Shown: positions 32,413-41,649, counted from the stretch's first letter. The stretch is DNA of 49,814 nucleotides from an uncultured Alcaligenaceae bacterium (GCA_937952975.1 CALFXX010000158.1:1-49814), one strand, 5' to 3'. Made by a program: numbers and translations. Notes: generated by a model from the sequence alone, not told the origin.

Positions 32413-35280
32413 TTATTTGGTCAGCATAAAGACTTTGAACTTGCCAAAGGCTTGTTCAACCAAGGCCTTTTGCTGTTCTTGATGCTTGGCCAAATAACCC
32501 ACAGCGGGCGAGGCAGAGGCTGGGCGACCGGCATAGCCCAGTTTCTGACCCGCTGACATATTTTGGTAGAGGTGGTGTTGGACGTAAAACCAAGGACCCT
32601 GATTTTGGGGCTCGTCTTGCACCCAAACCACTTCGGTTGCCTTGGGATATTTGCGCAGTTCGGCTTCAAAATTTTTATGCGCAAACGGGTACAGTTGCTC
32701 GATACGAATGATCGCAACCGAATCATCTTTGCGGTCGGCACGACCATGAACGAGGTCGTAATAGACCTTGCCCGAACACACCAATACGCGTTTAACCGAA
32801 GCGGCTTTAATCTGCTCGTCAACCTCGGGAATGATCGGCTGGAACCGGCCAGAGGACAGCTCTTTGAGAGGAGAGCCCGCATCTTTGTTGCGCAGCAGTG
32901 ACTTGGGTGTCAAGATCACTAAAGGCTTACGGAACTTGCGCACCATCTGACGACGCAGCAGATGGAAGATCTGTGCCGCAGTTGTTGGCTGTACAACTTG
33001 AATGTTGTTGTCAGCACACAGTTGCAAAAAGCGCTCAATACGTGCCGAGGAGTGCTCTGGGCCCTGCCCCTCGTAACCGTGAGGCAGCATCATGGTTAAA
33101 CCAGACTGACGACCCCACTTTGCTTCGCCAGAAACGATGAATTGATCAATGACGACTTGAGCGCCATTTACAAAGTCGCCGAACTGGGCTTCCCAGATCG
33201 TGAGCGTGTTGGGATCAGCGCACGAGTAACCGTACTCAAAGCCCAAGACCGCTTCTTCAGACAACACCGAGTCAATCACGGTGAAGGGAGCCTGACCCGC
33301 CGAGACATTTTGCAAAGGAATATAAGTACCATCATCCCAACGCTCACGATTTTGATCGTGCAATACCGCATGACGATGCGTAAAGGTGCCTCGACCAGAG
33401 TCTTGACCTGTAATGCGAATGGCGTAGCCAGCCTTCACCAGGGTTGCGAAGGCGAGGTGCTCACCCATGCCCCAGTCAAGATTTTGCTCGCCACGGGCCA
33501 TTGCACGTCGATCGTTGAGCAACTTTGTCACGAGCGTATGCGGGGTGAAACCATCTGGCGTCTGAGTCAGTGCTTCACCGATCGTTTTGAGTTCAGCAAC
33601 TGGCACGCCTGTGTCAGCCTGATCTGTCCACTTAGCATTTAAGAAAGGTGTCCAGTCAATTGCATACTTGCTCTTGTAGTTCGTCAGTACTGGCTCAATC
33701 GTGCGCTGGCCATCTTCCATGTACTGGCGGTAATCTTTAACGAGTTGATCGCCCTCGCCTTCTTTGAGCACGCCTTGCGCGGTCAGTTTATCGGCGTAAA
33801 GCTTACGCGTGCCAGGATGTGCGCCGATGCGCTTATACATCAAGGGCTGCGTGAGCGAAGGGGTATCTTGTTCGTTGTGACCGAGTTTACGGAAGCACAC
33901 GATATCAACCACAACATCGCGACCAAATTTCATTCTGAAATCGAGCGCTAGACGGGTGGTAAACGCAACCGCCTCTGGATCGTCGCCATTCACGTGAAAC
34001 ACGGGCGCTTCGATCATTTTCGAAACATCCGTGCAATAAATTGTCGAACGCGTGTCGCGTGGATCTGAGGTGGTGAAACCGATCTGGTTGTTAATCACCA
34101 AATGGACCGTACCACCCGTACCATAACCACGCGTTTCTGCGAGGTTAAGGGTTTCCATCACAACACCCTGACCCGCGAACGCGGCGTCACCATGCACCAA
34201 CACTGGTAATACTTGTTTGTAGCCGTCGGCGCCGCGACGCTCTTGACGCGCACGCACACTGCCTTCAACCACCGGATTGACGATCTCAAGGTGCGAAGGA
34301 TTAAAGGCGAGCGACAGATGCATCGGGCCGCCGCGCGTCGACAAATCACTTGAAAAGCCGTTATGGTATTTCACATCACCATCGCTTAACCCTTCGGCGT
34401 GGTGACCTTCGAATTCGGCAAATAAATCACCAGGCATCTTGCCCATGATATTGACCAGCATATTCAAACGACCACGGTGCGCCATGCCCACCACGATCTC
34501 TTGTACGCCAGACTCGCCAGCATGATGGACGAGCTCATCCATTGACGCGATGAAGCTATCGCCCCCTTCAAGCGAGAAGCGCTTTTGACCAACGTATTTT
34601 GTATGCAAATAACGCTCAAGGCCTTCTGCCTCAGTGAGCTGTTGCAGCAGGTAGCGCTGACGCTCTGGGGCAACCGGCGGAGCGGACAAGGTTGACTCAA
34701 GGCGCTCTTGAATCCAACGCTTAACCGCTGGGTCAGAAGCATGCATGAACTCAACGCCAACCGAGCGACAGTAGGTGTCGCGCAGGGCCTTGAGAATATC
34801 GCGCAAGGTCATGGTGCTTGCGCTAGAGAAATAGGTATTGGCTGACGAAAACACCTGATCCAGATCGGCTTCGTTTAAGCCGTAGAAAGCTGGGTCAAGC
34901 TCAGGGATTGCAGGCCGGTCAGTACGCTTAAGCGGATCGAGTTCGGCCCAGCGTGAACCGAGCGTGCGGTAGGCCGCGATGAGCGATTGAACGTGAACTT
35001 GTTTGGTTGCAACAGCCAGATCAGACTCTTTTGCACGTTGAACAAAACCATTGGTTTTGGCACGGAAGGCAAAAGATTCAACGATGGGTGCATGCGCTTG
35101 GTCGCGCGTGGCTGCTTGACCATCTGTAGCAGGCATATGCTGCAATTGGTCGAAATAGGATCGCCAATTGTCTGGCACTGAGCCAGGATTGTCGAGATAA
35201 GCCTCATAAAGCTCTTCGACGTAGGGAGCATTACCCCCAAAAAGATAGGAGTTCTGTAGAGATTCGTGTTCTGATGACAT
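32413..35280 (-). CDS. odhA: 2-oxoglutarate dehydrogenase E1 component
   Basis: 955 residues from the ATG at 35278-35280; sucA is the E. coli name. A GTG four codons earlier is in frame but would overlap the AAGGTG ribosome binding site. Hallmarks: N-terminal NSYLFGGNAPYVEELYEAYL (E2-binding part), GMAHRGRLNMLVNI, a thiamine diphosphate region (VHGDAAFAGQGVVMETLNLA), the transketolase-like AILGFEYGYS-type segment (VLGFEYGYSCADP) and MLPHGYEGQGPEHSSARIER. It decarboxylates 2-oxoglutarate and succinylates the lipoyl arm of OdhB. First gene of its operon, with a long structured leader. Confidence 0.97.
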   Translation of the reverse strand: MSSEHESLQNSYLFGGNAPYVEELYEAYLDNPGSVPDNWRSYFDQLQHMPATDGQAATRDQAHAPIVESFAFRAKTNGFVQRAKESDLAVATKQVHVQSLIAAYRTLGSRWAELDPLKRTDRPAIPELDPAFYGLNEADLDQVFSSANTYFSSASTMTLRDILKALRDTYCRSVGVEFMHASDPAVKRWIQERLESTLSAPPVAPERQRYLLQQLTEAEGLERYLHTKYVGQKRFSLEGGDSFIASMDELVHHAGESGVQEIVVGMAHRGRLNMLVNIMGKMPGDLFAEFEGHHAEGLSDGDVKYHNGFSSDLSTRGGPMHLSLAFNPSHLEIVNPVVEGSVRARQERRGADGYKQVLPVLVHGDAAFAGQGVVMETLNLAETRGYGTGGTVHLVINNQIGFTTSDPRDTRSTIYCTDVSKMIEAPVFHVNGDDPEAVAFTTRLALDFRMKFGRDVVVDIVCFRKLGHNEQDTPSLTQPLMYKRIGAHPGTRKLYADKLTAQGVLKEGEGDQLVKDYRQYMEDGQRTIEPVLTNYKSKYAIDWTPFLNAKWTDQADTGVPVAELKTIGEALTQTPDGFTPHTLVTKLLNDRRAMARGEQNLDWGMGEHLAFATLVKAGYAIRITGQDSGRGTFTHRHAVLHDQNRERWDDGTYIPLQNVSAGQAPFTVIDSVLSEEAVLGFEYGYSCADPNTLTIWEAQFGDFVNGAQVVIDQFIVSGEAKWGRQSGLTMMLPHGYEGQGPEHSSARIERFLQLCADNNIQVVQPTTAAQIFHLLRRQMVRKFRKPLVILTPKSLLRNKDAGSPLKELSSGRFQPIIPEVDEQIKAASVKRVLVCSGKVYYDLVHGRADRKDDSVAIIRIEQLYPFAHKNFEAELRKYPKATEVVWVQDEPQNQGPWFYVQHHLYQNMSAGQKLGYAGRPASASPAVGYLAKHQEQQKALVEQAFGKFKVFMLTK

Positions 35281-35424
35281 TTGACGCTTCACCTTGTCGG
35301 GTGCTTCACCCGTTACGATGCAGGAATACCTTCCGTTTACTCGGCCAAACCGATTTGCGGATAGCGGGCAGAAGGCGGTTGTTTTGAGCCTTAAAGTCCG
35401 GCGAGGAAGTATAACCCGCCGGAC
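35281..35424 (-). promoter_or_regulatory. Structured odhA (sucA) leader, candidate cis-regulatory RNA
   Basis: On the minus strand a perfect hairpin CGGGTG-AAG-CACCCG (35298-35312) lies 5 nt upstream of the AAGGTG ribosome binding site. The same CACC can instead pair with the GGTG of that site, so the two pairings are mutually exclusive. Further up is a long stem GTCCGGCG/CGCCGGAC (35396-35403 with 35417-35424). A conserved sucA RNA motif has been described in the 5' regions of Burkholderiales sucA genes; this leader may be a member. Fold seen; identity and ligand unproven. Confidence 0.45.
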
Positions 35425-35454
35425 AAAATAAACCCACGACTTTTATGGGGATAT

Positions 35455-35482
35455 CCTTCGATAGTTGAAGGTTATTTTTATA
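35455..35482 (-). promoter_or_regulatory. Candidate odhA promoter with adjacent inverted repeat
   Basis: Minus strand TATAAA (complement of 35477-35482) has TATTGT 17 nt upstream. Directly downstream, around the expected start point, is CCTTC-7 nt-GAAGG (35455-35471), an operator-sized inverted repeat. It would give an odhA leader of about 190 nt. The -35 is weak. Confidence 0.3.
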
Positions 35483-35660
35483 AGCGTTGTACGAACGAAA
35501 CAATACCGAGCTGACACTTAGCCCAGCTTAATGGCACATTGTGCAGGCTCAACCGTCTGCCCCAAGACAAGCCACAGGGCAAAGCTTGCAAACGCACCTG
35601 CCTGACTTTAGGCAGAAACGTTAAGCACAAACCTTTGGCACAAACCGCTCTGCGAACCAT

Positions 35661-35688
35661 AAAAAAACGACCCGCAGGTCGTTTTTTA
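35661..35688. terminator. Bidirectional intrinsic terminator downstream of gltA
   Basis: AAAAAACGACC (35662-35672), loop CGCA, GGTCGTTTTTT (35677-35687): a perfect stem flanked by A and T runs, which terminates in either direction. It closes the sdh-gltA operon, 53 bp past the gltA stop. Another hairpin, GGGTAT/ATACCC (35698-35718), precedes it. Confidence 0.85.
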
Positions 35689-35740
35689 AAGCGATCTGGG
35701 TATGCACGAGGGATACCCGTGCGAACCCGATGCCGGATGC

Positions 35741-37045
35741 TTATTTACGCTTAGGAACCGAGCGTGAAGTGGCACCTTGATACAACTGGCGAGGACGGCC
35801 AATTTTGTACTCGGGATCAGAAATCATCTCGTTCCATTGAGCAATCCAGCCCACCGTACGTGCCAAGGCAAAAATCGCAGTAAACAACGCAGTCGGTACA
35901 CCGATTGCACGCTGCACGATGCCAGAGTAGAAATCGACGTTTGGATAAAGCTTACGCTCGACAAAGTACGGATCTTCAAGGGCAATACGCTCAACTTCCA
36001 TCGCGAGTTTGAACAATGGGTCGTTTTCGAGACCCAAGGCTGCCAACACTTCTTTGCAAGTTTGCTGCATCAACTTGGCACGCGGATCATAGTTTTTGTA
36101 TACGCGATGACCAAAGCCCATCAAACGAACGCCAGAGTTTTTGTCTTTGACTTGTTCCATGAACTCGCCAACCTTGGCCATGCCGCCCTTGGCTTGCAAA
36201 TCTTCGAGCATTTGCAAGCAAGCTTCGTTAGCGCCACCGTGTGCAGGGCCCCACAAGCAGGCTACGCCCGCAGCGATCGCTGCAAAAGGATTGGTGCCTG
36301 ACGAACCGCACAAACGCACGGTTGACGTTGAGGCATTTTGCTCGTGGTCTGCGTGCAAAATAAAGATACGATCCAGCGCGCGCTCGACAACAGGGTTCAC
36401 GACATATTCTTCGCAAGGTGTCGCGAACATCATGTGCAAGAAATTGCCGGTATATGACAAGCTATTTTTCGGGTAGACGTAAGGCTGACCCTGTGAATAT
36501 TTATAGGCCATTGCGACCAAGGTCGGCATCTTGGCGATCAAACGGATCGCCGCGACGTGGCGATGATGCGGGTTGGTAATGTCGTTAGAGTCATGGTAGA
36601 ACGCCGACATGGCACCGACCAGGCCAGTCAACACTGCCATCGGGTGCGCGTCACGGCGAAAGCCACGCAAGAAAAATTGCATCTGCTCGTTGACCATCGT
36701 GTGATTGGTCACTAAAGAGTCAAAGGCAAGCTTTTGCTTGGCATCCGGCAACTCGCTATTCAGGATCAAATAGCAGATATCCATGAAATCGCAGTTGACC
36801 GCCAATTCTTCGATCGGGTAACCGCGATACAACAATTCGCCTTTGTCGCCATCGATGTAAGTGATGTCTGACGTACACGAAGCAGTCGACAAAAATCCTG
36901 GGTCATAGGTAAACATGCCCGTCTGGCCGTACAGCTTACGGATGTCGATTACCTGAGGACCTACCGAGCCGTCGTAGACCGGGAAATCAAATGAGGGGCT
37001 TCCGTCAGAAAACGAGAGCGTAGCTTTTTTGTCAGACAGTTTCAT
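35741..37045 (-). CDS. gltA: Citrate synthase
   Basis: 434 residues, the length of the hexameric NADH-sensitive type of Gram-negative bacteria. Catalytic regions LHADHEQNASTSTVRLCGSS and CLWGPAHGGANEACL, GFGHRVYKNYDPRA (oxaloacetate-binding His) and the C-terminal YKIGRPRQLYQGATSR are present. The start has AAGGAAC 6 nt upstream. It condenses acetyl-CoA with oxaloacetate. Last gene of the sdh operon; 35 bp after sdhE. A second citrate synthase-fold gene, prpC, lies further on. Confidence 0.97.
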   Translation of the reverse strand: MKLSDKKATLSFSDGSPSFDFPVYDGSVGPQVIDIRKLYGQTGMFTYDPGFLSTASCTSDITYIDGDKGELLYRGYPIEELAVNCDFMDICYLILNSELPDAKQKLAFDSLVTNHTMVNEQMQFFLRGFRRDAHPMAVLTGLVGAMSAFYHDSNDITNPHHRHVAAIRLIAKMPTLVAMAYKYSQGQPYVYPKNSLSYTGNFLHMMFATPCEEYVVNPVVERALDRIFILHADHEQNASTSTVRLCGSSGTNPFAAIAAGVACLWGPAHGGANEACLQMLEDLQAKGGMAKVGEFMEQVKDKNSGVRLMGFGHRVYKNYDPRAKLMQQTCKEVLAALGLENDPLFKLAMEVERIALEDPYFVERKLYPNVDFYSGIVQRAIGVPTALFTAIFALARTVGWIAQWNEMISDPEYKIGRPRQLYQGATSRSVPKRK

Positions 37046-37080
37046 GTTTTGTTCCTTCTATAATTTTTTTTGACGCATGT

Positions 37081-37341
37081 TCATAACGCGCGAATGTTGG
37101 CGAGCACTGCGCGCACGGCCGGACGGTCTAGTGCCCCCATCGGCTCGATCCGAGCAAGTAGTAAGTCTAACAGCTCATTGTCACCCAACTCAAACAGCTG
37201 GGTGAGCGCCGAGACGTCGACATCTGTCAGAGCAGTCTCGTAAGTATCCAGATACTTCGTCAGCATCAGATCATTTTCGAGCAACCCACGTCGGGCGCGC
37301 CAACGCAGCCTGGTGCGGTCCATATCGGTGAGTTGACTCAT
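37081..37341 (-). CDS. sdhE: Succinate dehydrogenase assembly factor SdhE (FAD assembly)
   Basis: 86 residues. The family's conserved RGLLEND motif (RRGLLEND, about residues 18-25) is followed by an acidic helix bundle (LTQLFELGDNELLDLLLAR). SdhE binds SdhA and promotes covalent FAD attachment. Its place directly after sdhB and before gltA supports the call. Confidence 0.93.
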   Translation of the reverse strand: MSQLTDMDRTRLRWRARRGLLENDLMLTKYLDTYETALTDVDVSALTQLFELGDNELLDLLLARIEPMGALDRPAVRAVLANIRAL

Positions 37342-37356
37342 GCGCGTTGCATCCGC

Positions 37357-38073
37357 CTATACCGTGCGCCGCACGAGCATTTCTTTGATTTTGCCGATCG
37401 CCAGTGAAGGATTTAATCCTTTCGGGCAAACGTCCACACAATTCATAATCGTATGGCAGCGGAACAAGCGGTAAGGGTCTTCGAGGTTGTCGAGACGCTC
37501 AGCTGTCGCGTGATCACGCGTATCGGCGATGAAACGATAGGCTTGCAGTAACCCAGCAGGGCCCACAAACTTATCGGGATTCCACCAGAAAGACGGGCAC
37601 GACGTTGAACAGCAAGCGCACAAAATGCACTCGTATAAGCCATTGAGTTCGTCGCGTGCCTCTGGGGTTTGCAGACGCTCTTTCTCGGGGGGGATCGTAT
37701 CGTTGATGAGATAAGGCTTGATCGAGTGATACTGGTTAAAGAAGTGCGTCATATCTACGATCAGATCGCGAATCACTGGCAGACCAGGCAACGGACGCAA
37801 CACCACTGGCTCGGTCAACTCAAGCATGTTGGTGGTGCAAGCCAAACCATTCTTGCCATTTATATTCATCGCATCCGAGCCGCACACACCCTCGCGGCAA
37901 GACCGACGTAAGGCGAGACTGTCGTCTACGTCCATCTTGATACGCAACAGTGCATCAAGCAACATTTTGTCAGTTGGCTGCAGCTCAACTTCGAGCTTTT
38001 GCATGTATGGGCGCTCGTCCTTATCTGGATCGTAGCGGTAGATTTCAAACTTCACGATGCGTTTAGTGCTCAT
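37357..38073 (-). CDS. sdhB: Succinate dehydrogenase iron-sulfur subunit
   Basis: 238 residues from the ATG at 38071-38073; an upstream in-frame extension of 45 residues overlaps sdhA and is rejected. [2Fe-2S] ligands are in SCREGVCGSDAMNINGKNG, where the Asp in place of a third Cys is also found in E. coli SdhB, followed by LAC. The [4Fe-4S] and [3Fe-4S] clusters are in CILCACCSTSCPSFWW and CHTIMNCVDVCPKGLNP. It carries electrons from FAD to ubiquinone. Confidence 0.97.
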   Translation of the reverse strand: MSTKRIVKFEIYRYDPDKDERPYMQKLEVELQPTDKMLLDALLRIKMDVDDSLALRRSCREGVCGSDAMNINGKNGLACTTNMLELTEPVVLRPLPGLPVIRDLIVDMTHFFNQYHSIKPYLINDTIPPEKERLQTPEARDELNGLYECILCACCSTSCPSFWWNPDKFVGPAGLLQAYRFIADTRDHATAERLDNLEDPYRLFRCHTIMNCVDVCPKGLNPSLAIGKIKEMLVRRTV

Positions 38074-38096
38074 GATTGGTATCCAGGTAACTTGTC

Positions 38097-39875
38097 TTAG
38101 AAGGTACGCGACTTGGGCGGGAAGCTTTCGACGGTGAGTGGTTGCATTTGCACAGGCTTGTAATCGAGGCGATTGCCCTCTGAGTACCAGAGCGTGTGCT
38201 TGATCCAATTGTCATCGTCGCGTGTTGGGTGATCGTCAAGTGCATGGGCACCACGACTTTCAGTGCGCGCTGCGGCAGAATGAATCGTTGAACGCGCAAC
38301 CTCAATCATATTGCTCAATTCAAGCGCTTCAATACGCGCGGTGTTGAACACTTTTGACTTGTCGGTGAACGCGATGTTGTCGACTTTTTCAGCCAAAGCG
38401 TCGATTTTTGTCACGCCCTCTTTAAGCGATGCGAGCGTACGGAACACGCCGCAATGCTGTTGCATGGCGTTACGAATCTCGTTACCCACCACCTGAGCTT
38501 TTTCGCCTTTTGTACGCGCTTCGAGTTTGTTGATGCGCTCAACTGAGAAGTCGATTGACTCTTGTGGCAAAGGTTGGTGTGCGTGCTGACGTTCGGGGTG
38601 TGCGGCAACGATGTGGTTACCAGCAGCGCGACCAAACACGATCAAATCGAGCAGCGAATTGGTACCCAAGCGGTTCGCGCCGTGCACTGAAGTCGCCGAA
38701 CACTCGCCGATTGCGTAGAGGCCATTCACAATATGTGTCTGCTTACCATCCCACGTGGTGACCTGCCCGTTGTAATTACAAGGGATGCCGCCCATTTGGT
38801 AGTGAATCGTTGGCACGACTGGAATTGGCTCTTTGGTCGCATCAACGTTGGCAAACTTGTGACCGATTTCAAGAATCGAAGGCAAGCGTTTGTTGATGAC
38901 GTCGGCACCAAGGTGATCGAGTTTGAGGTGCACGTAGGCTCCGTCGGGACCACAACCACGTCCTTCTTTAATCTCTTGATCCATGCAGCGTGAAATAAAA
39001 TCACGCGGTGCCAGGTCTTTAAGCGTTGGGGCATAGCGCTCCATGAAACGCTCGCCATCTTTGTTCAGCAGAATACCGCCTTCGCCGCGCACACCTTCGG
39101 TAATGAGCACGCCAGCACCGGCAACACCAGTTGGGTGAAACTGCCAGAACTCCATATCCATCATGGGCACCCCAGCGCGAGCCGCCATGCCCATGCCATC
39201 GCCCGTGTTAATGAAGGCGTTGGTCGAAGCAGCCCAAATGCGACCCGCCCCGCCCGTTGCGATGACGGTTGTCTTTGCTTCAAAGATATACATCTCGCCG
39301 GTTTCCATCTCAAGCGCAGTCACGCCCAAGACATCGCCCGCCTGGTTGCGAATCAAATCAAGCGCCAACCACTCAACGAAAAACTGCGTGCGCGAAGCCA
39401 CGTTGCGCTGGTACAGCGTATGCAGCAAGGCGTGACCAGTACGATCAGCTGCGGCGCACGCACGCTGAACTGGTTTTTCGCCGAAGTTAGCGGTGTGGCC
39501 GCCAAACGGACGTTGATAGATTGTGCCGTCGGCGTTGCGATCGAACGGCATACCCATGTGCTCGAGTTCGTACACGGCATTAGGCGCTTCGCGGCACATA
39601 AACTCGATGGCGTCTTGATCGCCCAACCAGTCTGACCCCTTGACGGTGTCATACATGTGCCAGTACCAGTTGTCTTCGCTCATATTGCCCAACGAGGCGC
39701 CAATACCACCCTGCGCCGCAACGGTATGCGAGCGAGTTGGAAACACCTTGGACAACACAGCAACGGAGAGCCCGGCGTTTGCAAGTTGCAACGAGCAACG
39801 CATACCGGCGCCACCGGCTCCTACAACGACCACGTCGAATTGACGACGCGGTAAAGATGATTTGAAAGCGACCAC
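38097..39875 (-). CDS. sdhA: Succinate dehydrogenase flavoprotein subunit
   Basis: 592 residues from a GTG (39873-39875), 3 bp after the sdhD stop. FAD-binding VVVGAGGAGMRCSLQLANAG, the covalent-FAD His segment FPTRSHTVAAQGGIG, active-site region HPTGVAGAGVLITEGVRGEG, and the SVHGANRLGTNSLLDLIVFG motif. Full length and intact. It oxidises succinate to fumarate at the inner membrane. Confidence 0.97.
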   Translation of the reverse strand: MVAFKSSLPRRQFDVVVVGAGGAGMRCSLQLANAGLSVAVLSKVFPTRSHTVAAQGGIGASLGNMSEDNWYWHMYDTVKGSDWLGDQDAIEFMCREAPNAVYELEHMGMPFDRNADGTIYQRPFGGHTANFGEKPVQRACAAADRTGHALLHTLYQRNVASRTQFFVEWLALDLIRNQAGDVLGVTALEMETGEMYIFEAKTTVIATGGAGRIWAASTNAFINTGDGMGMAARAGVPMMDMEFWQFHPTGVAGAGVLITEGVRGEGGILLNKDGERFMERYAPTLKDLAPRDFISRCMDQEIKEGRGCGPDGAYVHLKLDHLGADVINKRLPSILEIGHKFANVDATKEPIPVVPTIHYQMGGIPCNYNGQVTTWDGKQTHIVNGLYAIGECSATSVHGANRLGTNSLLDLIVFGRAAGNHIVAAHPERQHAHQPLPQESIDFSVERINKLEARTKGEKAQVVGNEIRNAMQQHCGVFRTLASLKEGVTKIDALAEKVDNIAFTDKSKVFNTARIEALELSNMIEVARSTIHSAAARTESRGAHALDDHPTRDDDNWIKHTLWYSEGNRLDYKPVQMQPLTVESFPPKSRTF

Positions 39876-39878
39876 GGC

Positions 39879-40262
39879 TTAGTTTCTCCAGAGGGTGTGT
39901 ACGAAGTACACGACTGATCCAGCCAGCCACAGGATAGTGAGGACCAGCAAAAACAAACGAATACCTACAGGTTTGACATAATCCATCCAGATATCGCGCA
40001 CGCCAATCCAAGCGTGCCAGGCAAGCGACAGCATTGCCACCGTTGCGAGCATCTGACCCACTGGGACGGCAAAACAGGTAAAGGTGAACAGGTTTTTCCA
40101 GCCGGCGTAGGTAAAGCCTGTCATCGTCAGGATGCCCACCAATAGCACCAGGGTATAGACCGCAAGAATGATAGCGGTCACGCGCTGGATGATGAATTCA
40201 CCGGTGCCGTAGTGGGCACCGACCACCAAGCGTTTAGGGCCAATTTTTTCAATAGGGACCAT
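39879..40262 (-). CDS. sdhD: Succinate dehydrogenase membrane anchor subunit SdhD
   Basis: 127 residues with three membrane helices (AVYTLVLLVGILTMTGFTYA, FAVPVGQMLATVAMLSLAWH, LFLLVLTILWLAGSVVYFVH). The HAWIGVRDIWMDYVKP segment is typical of SdhD, and its helix holds the likely haem and quinone residues. Its ATG overlaps the sdhC stop by one base (TAATG). Confidence 0.92.
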   Translation of the reverse strand: MVPIEKIGPKRLVVGAHYGTGEFIIQRVTAIILAVYTLVLLVGILTMTGFTYAGWKNLFTFTCFAVPVGQMLATVAMLSLAWHAWIGVRDIWMDYVKPVGIRLFLLVLTILWLAGSVVYFVHTLWRN

Positions 40263-40672
40263 TACCAGACTCCGAACAATTTAAGACCGAACACAACGGT
40301 GAGTGCTAGGCTTGCGCCCATCACTGCACTTGCACTTTTTGCTGCAGATTCTTTATCAATACCAATATGTAAATCAAGTACGAGGTAGCGAATACCGGCA
40401 CAGAAATGATGTAGGTAACCCCATATCAAGCCAAGCAAAATCAACTTCATCAACGGATGCCCCGTTACCTTTGACATCGACGCGAAGCCAGCCTCTGAAC
40501 TGAAACTCATGGCGAACAAGGCAATCAAAAGTGGCAGGCACAAAAACAATGCTGCACCACTGATTCGATGTAGGATCGAAACCTTGCCTGCCATTGGCAG
40601 GCGATAGTGCATCAAATCAGTCACATTAATATTGCGAAACTGAGGACGCGGCTTTGGGGCTGTGTCAGACAT
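40262..40672 (-). CDS. sdhC: Succinate dehydrogenase cytochrome b556 subunit SdhC
   Basis: 136 residues from the ATG at 40670-40672, with GAGG 5 nt upstream. SdhC signature RPQFRNINVTDLMHYRLPMAGKV-type start (key part YRLPMAGKVSILHRISGAAL) and YLHHFCAGIRYLVLDLHIG, with the haem-ligand His. Three membrane helices. First gene of sdhC-sdhD-sdhA-sdhB-sdhE-gltA. Confidence 0.94.
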   Translation of the reverse strand: MSDTAPKPRPQFRNINVTDLMHYRLPMAGKVSILHRISGAALFLCLPLLIALFAMSFSSEAGFASMSKVTGHPLMKLILLGLIWGYLHHFCAGIRYLVLDLHIGIDKESAAKSASAVMGASLALTVVFGLKLFGVW

Positions 40673-40714
40673 AACGACCTCGATTTAAAAACATTCAATT
40701 AGGATAAACACTCT

Positions 40715-40743
40715 ATTCTCGCCGATGTAAGCAATCGGTTCAA
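40715..40743 (-). promoter_or_regulatory. Candidate sigma-70 promoter for the sdh operon
   Basis: Minus strand TTGAAC (complement of 40738-40743), 17-nt spacer, GAGAAT (complement of 40715-40720), four of six matches in each box. The spacer contains the small inverted repeat CCGAT/ATCGG (40722-40738). It lies in the 89-bp gap between gntR and sdhC, so gntR and sdh need not share a transcript. Confidence 0.4.
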
Positions 40744-40761
40744 ATCAAAACTTTAATTCAA

Positions 40762-41529
40762 TTAATTCAAGCTATTACGATAATGATACCGATCAGTCAC
40801 ATAATGACCCATGCGTAATTCTACCGGACGATCGGCGTAGGTGAACGAAATACGATCCACTTTAAGCATAGGGGTATCTAGGGCGATGGCTAACAAGGCA
40901 CTCATTTCACTGTCAGCACTCACCGCGCGCAGTTTTTCTTCAGCGCGAACCATACTGATACCAAATTCGGTTTCGAGAAACCCATAAAGCGGGCCCACGT
41001 AGCCGTTGAGCAAATCCGCCGTTAAGCCCTTGAACAACGCACCTGGAAGGTAAATGTCATCCACCACCGTTGGCACGCCAGCAAAAGACAGCAGGCGACG
41101 AATTGCAATCACAGAATCCCCCACCTTAAGCTCGAGCGCGCGGGCAATTTCAGCGCTTGCGCGTATGCGTTTGCAATCGAGAATCTGACTTTCAGCGGGC
41201 TGGGGTTCGCCTTGATTTGGGGCTAGTCGCAAAAAGCGAAAGCGCACACGGGCCTCGTGGTGGGTTGAGACAAAGGTCCCCTTACCCTGGCGACGGATTA
41301 AGAGATTTTCAGCGGCGAGTTCATCAACGGCCTTGCGCACCGTCCCTTGACTGACCTGAAAGCGCAGCGCTAATTCGGTTTCACTGGGGATGGCCTCGCC
41401 AGGTTTCCAGTCGCCACGGTCAAGCGCCTGCACCAACAAATCTTTAATTTGTCGGTAAAGGGGGCTAAACGCAGCCGCGCCTGTCGTGCTTAACGCAGAC
41501 AAGGGCTTGCGGGCCAAGGCCTCAGACAT
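40762..41529 (-). CDS. GntR-family (HutC-type) transcriptional regulator
   Basis: 255 residues from the ATG at 41527-41529; an ATG ten codons upstream is possible. N-terminal winged helix (PLYRQIKDLLVQALDRGDWK, IPSETELALRFQVSQGTVRK, NLLIRRQGKGTFVSTH), then a UTRA ligand-binding domain (from about 105, ILDCKRIRASAEIARALELK, ending RMGHYVTDRYHYRNSLN). It sits between sdhC and the divergent mdh-prp genes, suggesting it controls TCA/methylcitrate genes. Ligand unknown. No PrpR-type activator is seen in the window. Confidence 0.92.
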   Translation of the reverse strand: MSEALARKPLSALSTTGAAAFSPLYRQIKDLLVQALDRGDWKPGEAIPSETELALRFQVSQGTVRKAVDELAAENLLIRRQGKGTFVSTHHEARVRFRFLRLAPNQGEPQPAESQILDCKRIRASAEIARALELKVGDSVIAIRRLLSFAGVPTVVDDIYLPGALFKGLTADLLNGYVGPLYGFLETEFGISMVRAEEKLRAVSADSEMSALLAIALDTPMLKVDRISFTYADRPVELRMGHYVTDRYHYRNSLN

Positions 41530-41597
41530 CGGTAGGGCTCTTAAAATCCATAGCGTCATTGTGTCACAAGCCGCTCCGTAAGTCTACGACTCTTGTG

Positions 41598-41649
41598 TCT
41601 TATATAAGATATATGATTGGTTGACTACGCAGGCGATTTGTTCTAGCAT
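41598..41649. promoter_or_regulatory. gntR-mdh divergent control region with palindromic operator candidate
   Basis: The perfect 12-bp palindrome TCTTATATAAGA (41598-41609) is followed on the plus strand by TTGACT (41621-41626), a 17-nt spacer and TAGCAT (41644-41649), a fair sigma-70 promoter for mdh. On the minus strand the palindrome itself supplies a TATAAG -10 for gntR, which would suit autorepression. The rest of the 257-bp gap, down to the mdh ATG, shows no other clear element. Confidence 0.5.
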
